Below are positions 21,662-33,236 of a stretch of 64,000 nucleotides of DNA, piece after piece; position 1 is the first letter of the stretch, and the number at the start of each line of letters is the position of its first letter. A program made the position numbers and the translations under genes. Source of the DNA: Labia minor. Taxonomy: Eukaryota > Arthropoda > Insecta > Dermaptera > Spongiphoridae. The notes beneath the pieces were generated by a model. It saw nothing but the letters and a program-made list of their open reading frames with translations. It was not told the origin of the DNA and did not search any database. The stretch is from positions 44,839,155-44,903,154 of the forward strand of contig OY720347.1 in NCBI GenBank assembly GCA_963082975.1, written 5' to 3'.

Positions 21662-23724
21662 TTAGTCATCTATATCTTCATCATCAGTAAAATTGATATC
21701 TGTTTGGTCAGTTTCATAATCTTCTGAATCATCTATATGTGACTTTCCGCTCATAAAGGAAACGAATCTAGAAGAACCAGGATGTTTCCATAAATATTTT
21801 TAAATTAATTTTATATTCTAGTGGAAATACCATACCTATTTGGATTTTTAAGTTTTGAAATAGTTTTCCAAGTATCACATTCAGGACTTGAACAATAGGA
21901 CCGAAGGTCTTCTAGAGCCTTTGTTGTTTCTAAAAGACCTTCTTGATAATATTCTTCTTGAGATAAAAACTTTCTTTGTGAAGGAAACCTGTTTTTCCTA
22001 ATTCAGTTTTATTATTATTATGATAAAAGTTCAAATTATAAATGTAGATATTTATTTACCAAACATATTTAATATTTAATTTCCATGAATTAGGAATATT
22101 GTATTCACAAAAAATAATTAGAATTATAATAATTGTTACTTCTTTAATATGACTACTTTCATAAATTAAAAAAAGTCCAAGTCCCTTAAATAAATGATAA
22201 TTATTAGAAAAAAAATTAAAACTATGAAAATAAATTTTGGTATTCACGTTGAAATAATTTTACTCATCAAGAAACAAAAAATTTAAACTCGAAAAAAATA
22301 ATGTTTAATCAATACTAATTGTGATGATAGGTGTAAGGATGATGAAACTTGAAATTTTGAGTCGACTTAAAAAAAAAATCAATTTTGAAATTTGATTTGT
22401 TCACTACCTCCTTAATTATCATCATTTTTATTGCTTTTAAATAAGTTTGTTCAACCATATCAATAATATACCTGAATAGTCCATTTTATTAATTTTTTAG
22501 TTCGTAAATCTGTAACAGGTCCAAAGCGATAGCAAACTATAAAACTAATAACACTTGTTATTGCAATATAAATTAATAGAAATTTTTTATTTTGAAATGC
22601 CAAATTTTGTATATATTCATAAAAATATATAATAAGAGACCATCCTCCAAAAATAAAACTATACATTAATGGTTTCTAAAAAAAATTCATATTAAAATAA
22701 TATTCAATTTGAATTTGAAACTAATCTATTTAAATAAAAAAATATACTTACTCTAGGAAACAGCTTACTTAAAAAAAATATTACAATTAAAACTGATGCC
22801 GTAATACCAATTAAGATTCCTGAACTGTAATAAAAGAAATTATTTTGACTTAAACGTTCACCATAATAGAAGATACACAATCCAGCTATTAATGACAAAA
22901 TTTTCCAATAATCGACAGCTAAAATGAATTAAATAAAGTTTTAAATGGAATATTTTTTTTTAAAAAACAATTTATTATATTATCAAAAATTAGTATTTAA
23001 AATAAGTGACTTTTCTTTTCATTTTCACTCGCAAAATATTGTCTATCGAATCGTATAAAATTAATAAATAAAAAATAAAAAATCTCATTATTTTGTGTGG
23101 TAAGTCTAAGTTTACAAATATATTTGCTAATCATGAAAATAAATCCGTTTTTAAAAAAAAGACGTATAAACAAAAATTAACTCACTTATCAACGTAAATT
23201 TAATTTTATAATTAAGTATATTGTTCAAAGGCTTAATGCCAATACAAGTTTGATTAAATGGATATAAATTAATTTCTTTTCTTTTTAATATAGGTATATC
23301 AAATAAAGACAAAAGTATATTGTCCTGATCATATGCTTCTTGCACATCTTCTGGTGCCGAGCCTTGATACAAGGAGAAAGATTTTGAATCAATATTAACA
23401 TCTAACTAAAACAAAAAGTGTTTGTTAAAAATAATTCTCAAAAATATTTTAAAAAAATTATACTTACAAAAACTTTATTCCATATTCTTGAAAAGTGCTT
23501 TTCCAATCCTTTGAAGCAGAAAATTTTAAATAAATTATCGGTGATTTCTATTTCTTTATTTGATTCAGACATGACATATATTAAATCTATTGAAAAATAA
23601 AAGTAATTAATTATGCATATATATTTATTAAAATTTGTAAATGAATTATACCGCGAGGCCTAGAGCAATTAATAAATGTATCAAGATAAATGTAAAAAAA
23701 AATATATAAAAGGGTTAATTTCAT
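21662..23724 (-). CDS. NEMP1: Nuclear envelope integral membrane protein (NEMP/TMEM194 family)
   Basis: NEMP proteins lie in the inner nuclear membrane and support nuclear-envelope stiffness and germline function. Eight exons (minus order): 23652-23724, 23468-23586, 23186-23405, 22752-22918, 22472-22675, 22060-22184, 21836-21997, 21662-21767; phases agree and give 391 residues. Residues 1-~20 form a signal peptide (MKLTLLYIFFYIYLDTF). Residues ~140-305 hold the multi-pass core, with GERLSQNNFFYYSSG, LIVIFFLSKLFPR, GGWSL and VCYRFGPVTDLRTKKLIKWT, close to the vertebrate family. The nucleoplasmic part has FLSQEEYYQEGLLETTKALE and CSSPECDTWKTISK, then an acidic tail DDSEDYETDQTD. The symbol is by family; NEMP1 and NEMP2 cannot be told apart here. 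A poly(A) signal candidate is at 21591 (minus). Confidence 0.93.
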
Positions 23725-24483
23725 CTTGGGATTGAAGAGGGTATATGTGTGTAATAAATGCAAATTTAATAAATAATGTAAATAATTTAAAAATAAACTT
23801 AAAATAATGACATTGTAAAGTTTCTACTATAAAATTTATAAATGGATTATACCATGATTATGCATATGACGTTAAGTTATTTTTAAAATTTTCAAATGTT
23901 GCTAAATCCATCTCAAACATTGCTGCCAATGTTGCAAGAATAAACAAATTAAAAATGTTTTAATCCAATTTTGATTCAAATTGTTACGCTATAAAGGAAT
24001 TGAAATTGAACATTTCATATATTAAATCAAATATAATATAAATAAATTTGCAAAAGCATATTAATCTATTTTACTATTCTGTGTTACTAACGAAGTTCTT
24101 AACCACAGCAATCTATAATAACCTTATTATTATATTTTGAGACCTAATTCAAAAAATTCGTCTTTGTTTTCGCCTTTCTGGTCCTCTGTAGATATCTGAT
24201 ACATTATAAATTTTTTCATCTGCATTTCTGTATAATATACTTTAGATGTAGAAATTTTACCAACTCGTTTAAGAAACCAGAATCAATTCAATTATGGAGA
24301 ATTAAACGCCGGGCGGCCGCTCGGGGCTCACCCCCCCCCCCCCAGCCCGAAAACTAAATAAAAATATTTCCTTAAAAAAAATTTAAAAAAACTGTGAGTT
24401 TATGGATAATCGGAGTTTAAATAAAACAAGTTATTCTTGATATACAGATCTTTATTGGGTCGTGTTTGAACCCCAACTAACTT
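23725..24483. other. Intergenic DNA 5' of the NEMP gene
   Basis: AT-rich upstream region that should contain the NEMP promoter; no element is singled out. A GC patch at about 24308-24350 ends in a run of 13 C on plus (near 24331-24343), a likely old repeat edge or an assembly-fragile spot. Confidence 0.4.
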
Positions 24484-24856
24484 GTGTATGTAGACAAGAT
24501 TACGCAAAAACGGTTTGAGCTAGAATAATGAAATTTGGCACACTGGCATTATTCAAAATTCGTAGTTTTCTATCAACTTTTGAGAAATGTAGCTCAACCG
24601 AAAGAGAGTCATTACCTACAACGTTTTCATATTTTCCCTCCAAACTTACCATAAAAATAAAGATATATGTTTGATAGTTTTTCACATAATTAAAAATTGT
24701 ATAAAACTGCTAGATATAGAATTTCAGCTTGATTGAATTGCTGAAAGTACCAGAATTAATTTTTAACACTGCAAATCTCACGCGCCAACACGTGACGTGG
24801 TGCCAACAAAGAGCCAAACATACGCTGGTTTAATAAATATTATTTATTAATTTTAA

Positions 24857-25912
24857 CTAGCTGCTCCGAGCGCCTTCGGCGCTCTTCACACCTAGACGGG
24901 GGCTCCGCTCCCTGTACCCCAGAGTGATACATAGTATTTGGTTGAAAGTCTGTATGTAAAAGGTTTTCATCCATTTTGTTTCAATCAGTATAAGTAGATA
25001 AGACATGTATTTGTTTTCTTGTAAAATATATTTTAATTTAATCAGTAAATTAATTATATATTATTATTGTATTTATCTAACTCTGTGTCTCTACAGTTTT
25101 CGAAAGTTCTTAGCCGCAGCATCCACATTTCTCTAAGCGTCCCTATCCTGAGCTACAACCAAATCCTACCCTGTCCCATCTCTCCCATGTCCCTTCCTTC
25201 ATTGTCCACCCACCTTGGTCCTTGGTCCTTGGTCTTCCACCGGATGTTTCCCAATCGGTTTCTCCCAATTTCTAGTTTCTCCAATTCCAACCACGTCCCC
25301 TTCCCATCCCACCCTTCTCGATTTTATAACCTTAACTATATCTGGACATTATTTCTCGTTATGCCATCTCCGCCATCCCCCTGTGACCTCATCTTCCTTT
25401 GGCCTATAAATGCTGCGAACAATATTAATCTCACAAATACTCCAAATCTACTCTCGTCTCCCAGAGTCATCGATAGGGTGACCAAACGTCCCGTCTTTAG
25501 GTGCTCTTTCTCTAATCAAATGTCTCCTCTTCCAGTCCAATTCATTTACCTATCAATGTTGCATAAGGCATTTAAATTTCTTAATTTGGCTAGAACACTC
25601 CATTTTTCAACATTTTAAATAGAGGGAGAGAGAGGTTCTAATTATATATATATATATCTGTTTCTATGACAGCAAAATAGTAAACAAATTACATACATAC
25701 AAACCAATACAAACACTCTCCTTTATATATATTTCTGGAAAATGGAACACCCGCAGCTCAGCTCAGGAGTTACCTAAGATTCTAATTTCTTTTTTATTTT
25801 TCATCATTTGAGGTACCCTTCACCTCAGAAAAATTTGGTTACCTTACTCCTTGTAGTTTAGGCTCTGGAGTTTTTTGCGTACAGACGGACACTATCCTAT
25901 TAAATATATAGA
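24857..25912 (-). mobile_element. Non-autonomous Helitron with intact ends
   Basis: On the minus strand the element begins TCTATATATTTAATAGGATA and ends GGAGCAGCTAG. A hairpin (24868-24884, 7-bp GC stem GAGCGCC/GGCGCTC, 3-nt loop) lies 11 nt before the end. It sits between host A and T with no target duplication, exactly as rolling-circle Helitrons do. There is no Rep/helicase. It carries a 3' piece of the GATA-tailed LINE. Length is 1056 bp. Confidence 0.9.
25078..25470 (-). pseudogene. LINE 3' fragment carried in the Helitron
   Basis: The minus strand matches the 3' end of the LINE at 49237-50750 (the region encoding [18 protein letters not shown] and the terminal [11 protein letters not shown]). 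The 183-codon plus frame here is only its antisense. At about 25482 a different sequence beginning ATAGGGTGACCAAACGTCCC, like a hAT end, replaces it. Confidence 0.75.
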
Positions 25913-25990
25913 TTTATAATTTATAATTAATTAAATTTAATTTAAATATAATATATTATGTTATTTAATCCAATTGACACTCCAGCTTTT

Positions 25991-27123
25991 TGACCTTTAA
26001 ATGTCGTGTTTTTATCACTAAACAATATGATCTGTGAAAATAATTTAGTCATTAATTCACTTCAGAAGCTTAGAGAAGCGGGGACGGGGGACAATTTCCC
26101 TCGATTACTCAAATATGGCTGACAGATTTTGGATAAATATAATTTAAATAAGTAAATAAATATTTATATATATATTAAAAAGTAAAAACGATCGATTTAT
26201 ATTTATTTATTTCTAAATTACTTCTTCCATAATCTTTAAAGATATTCATTTTGAAAATTATAATTTAAAAATAAAACAATTTAAAATTCAATTGATAATA
26301 ATAAAATATAAAATTTTAAATAATATTTAAAATTAATATTTTGAATTTTGGGAGATTATAAAATAAGTGAATATAGTATTACTAATTTAATTATTTAATT
26401 TTTTAAATATATATATATATATATTATAAAAGTAATTTATTTGAATCAAAATAAATAGAAGAATTAAAATGGCCCACATAATTGATGGTCTGTGGCCCAC
26501 ACTTATTGGATCATTTTTGCAATTATTCCAATTGATTTCAAAGAGTGCGGGTTCTTTGGGTTAGAAAAATTCCACCATAGGGAGGTAGGAAAAGAACATT
26601 TCGATCAAAAGTTGTCGCCTATCTGATGTCACAGCGCCATATTTTCTACATTAAAACATTATATTTTCCATTGATCTTAATGTTAATATATCATCAAATT
26701 TCGGGCCTTTTTTGTGGAAAATTATGTAAGCAAAAATTTTCTCATGAAGAAAAAATTCTTTAAATTTTATTTTATTTCAACTGCAGGTCGTTTTGATATG
26801 CATATATGTATAAAAAAATTAAATGTTGCGGCAATCATTCTCTTCATAAAGCTGATGATTAGTCAATTAAAAAAAAGAAATTATCATTAGTTTAATGGAA
26901 AAATGATTACTAAAAATAAAATATAAACAAAAAATATATTTATTAATGTATTTTTTTAATTACCAAAATTATTAAATAAATTGTTATACATTATGCTGAA
27001 AAGCAGGCTCTAGGATTTTGAATTTTGAATCCTCTGGATATTGTAGGAATGGCATTTCTTTTAATCGAACTTTTGGAATTCAGATGTGAAATATTCAAAA
27101 TTTCTTTTCTCTTCCTCAATTTT
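25991..27123. other. AT-rich intergenic DNA
   Basis: No gene recognised. At 26477-26495 GATGGTCTGTGGC appears; its reverse complement GCCACAGACCATC is at about 28249, just upstream of eIF4B, and a related CCACAGACCATCC lies at about 35735. These look like pieces of one short dispersed repeat. Confidence 0.4.
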
Positions 27124-27453
27124 TTATTTAACCAAGAGATATTGAGGTACTACCAGAATTTGTTATAATTAAGAAAATTTTGTAGGTAGCTTTTTTATCC
27201 TTTCTAATGAAATTAACTAAATAATAAAAAAAAAAAAATTTTTTTTTTATTACTTACCAAATTCCTCCTGTAAGTATTCAGAAACATAACTACCTAGTAA
27301 ATTTTCTAAAATATTATCTATACCGTTTTGAAATTTAATCAAAGAAATTCAAAATATATACCTGTGGCAAGAAATTTTTTTTCCAGATTCTTCTTCACCT
27401 AGATGTATTTTATTTCCACGTCGGTTCGTGCATCCATATGCAGAACATGCCAT
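27124..27453 (-). CDS. Possible very small protein, three exons (46 residues)
   Basis: Candidate exons 27399-27453, 27258-27317 and 27124-27149 keep phase and use GT-AG borders, giving 46 residues from MACSAYGCTNRRGNKIHL to VPQYLLVK. The first exon resembles the start of THAP zinc fingers (C-x4-C then NR), but the rest of a THAP domain is absent. An alternative donor at 27361 (CACAG/GTATAT) extends exon 1 but shifts the frame. The middle exon (NILENLLGSYVSEYLQEEF) looks helical and conserved in style. Not recognised; the regular phases are the main support. Confidence 0.4.
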
Positions 27454-28397
27454 GATAATTATTTTTAAAATCAAAAATAAAATAACATCTATCTATAACC
27501 CTAACCCATGTATAAACCTAACCTGGTCTTAGAATCTAATAAAAAATAATTTAATATTAAATACAAATTAAATTATTAAAAACTATTTATAATTATTAAA
27601 TATATTAACTAAACTATAAAATAAAGAAGAAATAACTAAGAAAAACTTTCAAACATACGAGAAAATTTGAAACAAAAATGTATTATGACTTATGGAAAAT
27701 TGAATGTTTTGATGTATACAAAATGGCGGACAAGAATTTCTCCCTACTTTTTTGGAGCCACCCCCCACCACTTAATACAAACGTTATGGTTACTCCATAC
27801 CTCCATGGTCCCACCCAAACCGAAGCACTTCCAATAAACTCTCTACTAGTCTATAAGAAAACATTTTCATATGATCTGTAACGCTATTTGGATTGTCCCG
27901 CCTATTTTTGTACATAAAATGCCTTAAACATGAAAAATAAGTTATGTTTATATTTAAATTATGATTAAAAATTATTTCACAAAACATTTTAATTAATCTT
28001 CTATTGATATTAACTTACTTGGAATATTGCAGAATTTGAAGTAGTCAAACAAGAAAATTATCCCTACCTAGTAAAATTTAATTTATAAAATTTAAAACAT
28101 TTTATTATAAAATTGTATTATTTTATATTTGTATAAATTTTATTTTAGCTGTTCATTTTAAGATAAAAAATAAAAAATATTTTTTTTTTATTAATTTAAT
28201 TTCAATTTTGTTTTCATTTAAAATTTTAATTTTACCTAATATATATGCCACAGACCATCATGCCACGCTAATCTCTCATTGAATTTGGCGGACTCCATTG
28301 AGCGACAGTGGCGCTTTCTTTATTGATTAGGCTTTAAAAACGTTGTTGCTTGATTCATTCATTGAATCACTCTTGTATTCTTCTTTGGAAGTACAAC
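27454..28397. promoter_or_regulatory. eIF4B upstream region
   Basis: Contains the presumed promoter of eIF4B on plus and of the small minus-strand candidate gene. The last 150 bp (28245-28397) are less AT-rich and include GGCGGACTCCATTGAGCG. No TATA box at a fitting distance is convincing. A 67-codon frame at 27678-27881 is not supported. Confidence 0.35.
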
Positions 28398-31300
28398 ATG
28401 GCTGCTTCAGGTTTGTATTTGTCACGTGAAGATATTTTCCCATGTTTTCTTAATATAAATTTTTCTTATAGAAACTATTTTTATTAATTTTTTTTTAATT
28501 CTATTTATATGTAATATATTTTGTATTTTGGTAATATCTATTTAAAACATATAAAAAGGAACACATGAGTATCTTTGGACAAGATACCGCGTGGTCCCAT
28601 ATTGTTCATGCCCAACTTGTTTTCAATTTCATTTAATAAATATGTTATTTCTTATCTAAATATCTTTAAAATAATTAATATATCTTTTTCTTGATATAAT
28701 AAGTTCTTATTGTTTATTTTATTTCATATCTTATTTGTAGGCAAAAAAGGTAAAAAGACCAAAGGGAAAACTTTGGCTCTCAATGAATTCCTTTTGGAAG
28801 GCCCTGGGCCACCGGCAATGGTCGTCCCAAGAAATTCATGGGCTGATGAAATCGAAAATGATGATGGTAAGCTTTTTTGATTTCGTAAATTATCTTCTTG
28901 ATTTTATAAATATATATATAAATTATTCACTTAAAATAATATTTAAATTTAATTTGTTTTATTTCTATTATTAAAATAATTAACTTTTATTTTAAAATCT
29001 TCATGATTTTATAATTAAATAATATTAGTATTCTTATGTTAAAATAATCAAACCCAAAGAAATATCATCTTTATTATTAAAGAAAATTAACTTTTAGTAT
29101 ATTACATAATTTTTGTTTATTAACTAAATTCTTTTTAAATCAAAATAAAGGAAAATTTTCTATTAAATTTGTTTTATATCTAAAAAAAACATGAAAAAAA
29201 TGATAAAATATTTTAATTTATTTAAAAAAAAATTTATTTTTAGAATTTGATTATCATCCACCTAGAAAAGAGAATAAAGTCATTTTACCAACTGCTCCAC
29301 GTGCTACACGAAGCCCAACTATTGATGATGAAATGGTGCCTCGAACTCCACCCTATAGCGCCTACATCAGCAACCTTCCTTATGATGTCGACCAGGACGA
29401 AATTGCTATGTTTTTCAAAGATTTAAATGTGAGATTACTTTTTAACTATTTGTTTGTTTTTGCATTTGTATATGCCATAGTTTATCATTAAATCATCAAA
29501 ATTATAAAAATGTTATAATAATGTTAGTTTTAAAATTAAATTTTACATAATATAATTGAAAACATTTATAAATAATAAATAAAAAATAAAAAACAAACAT
29601 TGTGAGGTGAAAATAATTTAGTGATAGTAATTTACAATATTACTTCTGGATTTGATTTACACCAAAACGCTACAATTTAATTTATTTTACTTTTTTATAG
29701 ATCGTAAATATACGCCTTCCAAAGGATGACAAATTTGGAAAATTGAAAGGTTTCGGTTATGTAGAATTTGAAAGTCGAGCGAATCTCATCAATGCATTAA
29801 AAATGGGAGATAGTGTAAGTGTTTCAATATCTTTTATTTTTTTAATTAATAAATATTTCTAAATTTTAAACAACTATTTCTGCTCACAATTCAAATAAAA
29901 AAAAATGAATAAGATAACTAAAATTAATGAAAAATTAAAAAAATTCAACGTAAACCAAAACTTGCAGAAATTTCTTGGAGCAATCATCAAATTTATGATC
30001 ACGTCATTTGTTTAGATATCATTTTTTCATATTTAATATATCAAAGCTCACTTTAAATAAGTCTAGTTTATTCTATGCACTTGGTAATTGAATTAGTATT
30101 AAACTAATAACTATGAATCTTTCTCTATTAAATGAAAATATTTTTCTTTGAAATAATTTAGTTGATAAAATTTAAAAATACACCATTTATTATTTAATAC
30201 CTATAAAGAGAATCTCGTTTTTGTTTTGTTTTTTAAATAAATCTATCTCATTTACTCTACGGAAATTTAAAGTTGTTGGCAGCAGCTAACCGAATTATAT
30301 ATATACGTTTACATTGATATTACATCTATATTATATATTTATAAACACTGCTCTTCCGATCCCCGAAACACTGCTGCAACCAAATTTGATATATCTTTTG
30401 ATTTTTTGCAATCTGTTCTTATTTCATCTATATAATAAGTTTAAGCTTTCCTTTATTTTTGAGAATATAGAAATGTTAGTTACTTAAAAAGTCTTACAGA
30501 GAAAGTCCTACATAAAAAGCAGTCTAAACGATGATATACTATTTCAAAGGTTTTTAATTATATAATATAATTAATAAAAACAAATGATTTAATTGCTAAT
30601 TACAAATCTTTTGTTGTTGGAAAATTGTTTCAAAATAATAATTTCGATTTGTTTTTTTGTCTACTTTCTAGACAATTAAGTCCCGAAGAATTAGAATAGA
30701 AGTCGCAGATAATACTGAAAATGATAGACGCCGAGGTGGTCGAGATTTTCGTGATATGGGAAGAGATCGTTCTGATGGACCTGATCGTACACTGGGAGAC
30801 TGGCGTACCGGACCTCGCAATGAGCCTACTTCTTCTGATGATTATCGTGATAGTAAATATTAATATAAATACTCTTTTTTAAATTTTTATATTATAAATA
30901 AAAGAATAGTCCTTATTACAAATAATTATTTTTATTAAAGGTGGGTATGGTAGTCGAAATTCTCGACCCACCCCCAGAGAATATGGAGGACCAGGTGGTG
31001 GATTTATGGAAAGAAGTTCTTGCGGGCCTCCAACTGATTTTAATGAAAGAGACCGTGATCGTGATCGCGATCGCGGATTCCGCAGTGGCGGTGGAGGATT
31101 TGGTGATCGTGATCGAGACCGTGATCGTTTTATGAGCCGTGATTATGGACGTAGTGGAGGAAGTGGAGGTGGAGGTGGAGGATTTAGTTCTCGTAGGAAT
31201 TATGATGATTTACCTAAGAGAGAAGATCCGCCAGGTAATTATTATTTATGAATATAACGATGAAAAAATGCACGTTAATTTAATCTCTTATGTGTTTTAT

Positions 31301-33236
31301 AATCATAAAAAGATTTTAAAAAAATGTGCTAAAGTAAAATTTCCAACAGACAACTTATCTGATATATGTAAAGTCAAATAAGTTCGAGATTGGAAATATA
31401 GTTATTTTATTTTATGTTGATTTATTTTCATTCTATTATAACAATAGTGTATTCCAACTAACAATTGGACTCATTTTTAGCTGAAGGTAGAACACGGCCG
31501 AGATTAAATTTACAAAGGCGAACTCTTCCTGTAGAGGTAACTGTTGCTCCAAATCCAGTATCAAACGAAACACCATCGTCGTCTTCTAGCAGTATATTTG
31601 GAGGTGCTAAACCTGTCGATACAGCAGCTCGGGAAAGACAAATAGAAGAAAGATTAGCCCGAGAAAAAACTGATGCACCACCATCATCTTATAAAGATTC
31701 AAAAGAAGTTCGAGAGCCACGTGAAGAACAACAAGCATGGTCTAGAAAAACTATGGTAAGAAAATAGTTTAACTATTTCAATGTTAATATTTGTATTGAC
31801 TAGGTAGACTCATCTTCTAGATATTTTAAGATTAAAATTTCTACATCTGTATTGAAACTTTTTGATATTATGTTAAAAGTATCGCTCTTTTTATTTATAA
31901 AAAAAATATTTTAGGGAAATGGTCAAGTGTCTCCCACCAACACTGATGAAGATCGTCAAAATAATTCCAGAGGGTCTTCTCCTTCAAGAGCTAATAACAA
32001 AAATGAAAATACTTCCTGGCGACCGAGTAATTATTATTCTAATAACTAATTTATTATAGAATTATGAAAATCTATTAATATTCTGTTATATTTCAGATGA
32101 TAAAGAAGATCGTGGAAATCGTGGAGGTAATGAGCGAGGTGCTGCTCCACAAACCAAGACACGAGAACCAGAAAGGTTTGTAAAATAAAATGTTTATTAA
32201 CTCTTAATCTCTCTTTTTTAATTATTATTATTATTATTATTATTATTTAATTTTTTTTCTTTTTTTTATTTTCCTTTTTCTTTTTTTATGATTTTTTTAA
32301 ATTTATTTTTTATTAAAAAATTACTTTCATTTACCCTTTTATAGGGACAACAAGCGAAATAATAATGCTCAGGATGAATTAGCTAGGATGCCTAAGTATA
32401 AAGAACAAGATGCTCCTGTAAGTGAAACTTTCCTTTTGATTTTTTTTTTAAGTTAATTTTTTTATTTGCTTATTTTTTAAATCTTTTCATGTATTTTCAT
32501 TTTTGTTTTTATTTTCATTTAAACATTATAACATTATCATTATCAGCTTTTTCTTAAAATAGTTTCATCATACCCTTATTTTTTATTTAAATGTAAAATT
32601 ACGGTTTTGATTATTTATTTTTGTAATAAATAATTTTTAATATATAACCTATATTAAAAATTATAAAACATTCAAAAATTTTATAATATAAACAAATATT
32701 TATTTTAAAATTTATTAAAATAAAAATAATAATTTTACTCTTTTGTCTATGTTAACAAACATGTGGATATTCAATTATTTATTACAGAATAGCAAAATGT
32801 TAAGGATAAATAAATATAAGTGAATTCTATGAATATAATCATTTGACAATATATATATTATATAGGGTAACCGTACCAGTAATTGACCATTTGATAAATT
32901 TTTTTTCAAAACAATCTTTTTAATTTTTCTGTTTCAATGTTAAGCAATCCGGAAGAGGCTCTTTTTGATATTTATTGATATCCCGTGCTTAATTGAAATT
33001 AAAAAGTTTGTTTTGATAAAAAATCTATCAAATGGTCAATTACTGGTACGTTTACCCTATATCACTTGAATATATATATATATATATATTAAAGTTAAAA
33101 ATATATTAAATTTTATCAAATATCGAAATTTAATTTTTTTTTTGTATTTATTTTCTAGAATTTCGCGGGCTCTAATAAGTACTTATACCTCTTGAACGAT
33201 GAAGAGCAAGAAATTTCAAATACATCAGATGATTAA
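28398..33236 (+). CDS. eIF4B: Eukaryotic translation initiation factor 4B
   Basis: eIF4B stimulates the eIF4A helicase and helps recruit mRNA to the 40S subunit in the cytoplasm. Eleven exons: 28398-28410, 28741-28866, 29244-29428, 29701-29814, 30672-30852, 30941-31234, 31481-31755, 31915-32026, 32097-32175, 32345-32417, 33159-33236; phases agree, 509 residues (human about 611). N-terminal KGKTLALNEFL is family-typical. The RRM covers ~84-160, with RNP2 YISNLP at 87-92 and RNP1 KGFGYVEF at 124-131. A DRYG-like Asp/Arg/Gly-rich region follows (~165-305: RDRDRDRDR, SGGGGGG), then RPRLNLQRRTLPVE and an ERQIEERLAREK helix, and an acidic C-terminus. Intron 10 holds a MITE. A poly(A) signal candidate is at 33503. 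Identification secure. Confidence 0.95.
32864..33058. mobile_element. 195-bp MITE in eIF4B intron 10
   Basis: AGGGTAACCGTACCAGTAAT at the left end returns as reverse complement at the right end with one base difference (about 35 bp, through AATTGACCATTTGATA). It is flanked by TATA-rich DNA. Family undetermined; TA or TATA duplication suggests Tc1/mariner or a related group. Far enough from both splice sites to be harmless. Confidence 0.75.

Larger units (their letters stand above)
24484..25990. repeat. Interspersed repeat 'B', copy 1 (split by a Helitron)
   Basis: Bases 24484-24856 and 25913-25990 together match the uninterrupted copy at 54114-54582, sharing GTAGACAAGATTACGCAAAA, CAACACGTGACGTGGTGCCA and TTAATTTAAATATA. 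No coding capacity. The family is unidentified. The terminal motif near TTATTTAATCCAATT also occurs in reverse at about 8690-8735. Confidence 0.8.

Noticed and set aside
25067-25618. 183-codon plus-strand frame
   Set aside because: It is antisense to a LINE 3' fragment inside a Helitron; Ser/Pro/Phe-rich translation is the mirror of the LINE's basic C-terminus.
27678-27881. 67-codon frame containing ATGGCGGACAAGAA
   Set aside because: No conserved motif, no splice context, and the translation becomes low quality after 10 residues.
26477-28261. Transposon bounded by GATGGTCTGTGGC inverted pair
   Set aside because: Only 13 bp match and the similarity does not extend outward or inward; a third related copy at 35735 points to a short dispersed repeat instead.
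30941-31381. Alternative frames across eIF4B exon 6 (64 and 80 codons)
   Set aside because: Shadow frames of the Asp/Arg/Gly-rich repeat; the in-phase frame continues the eIF4B protein.
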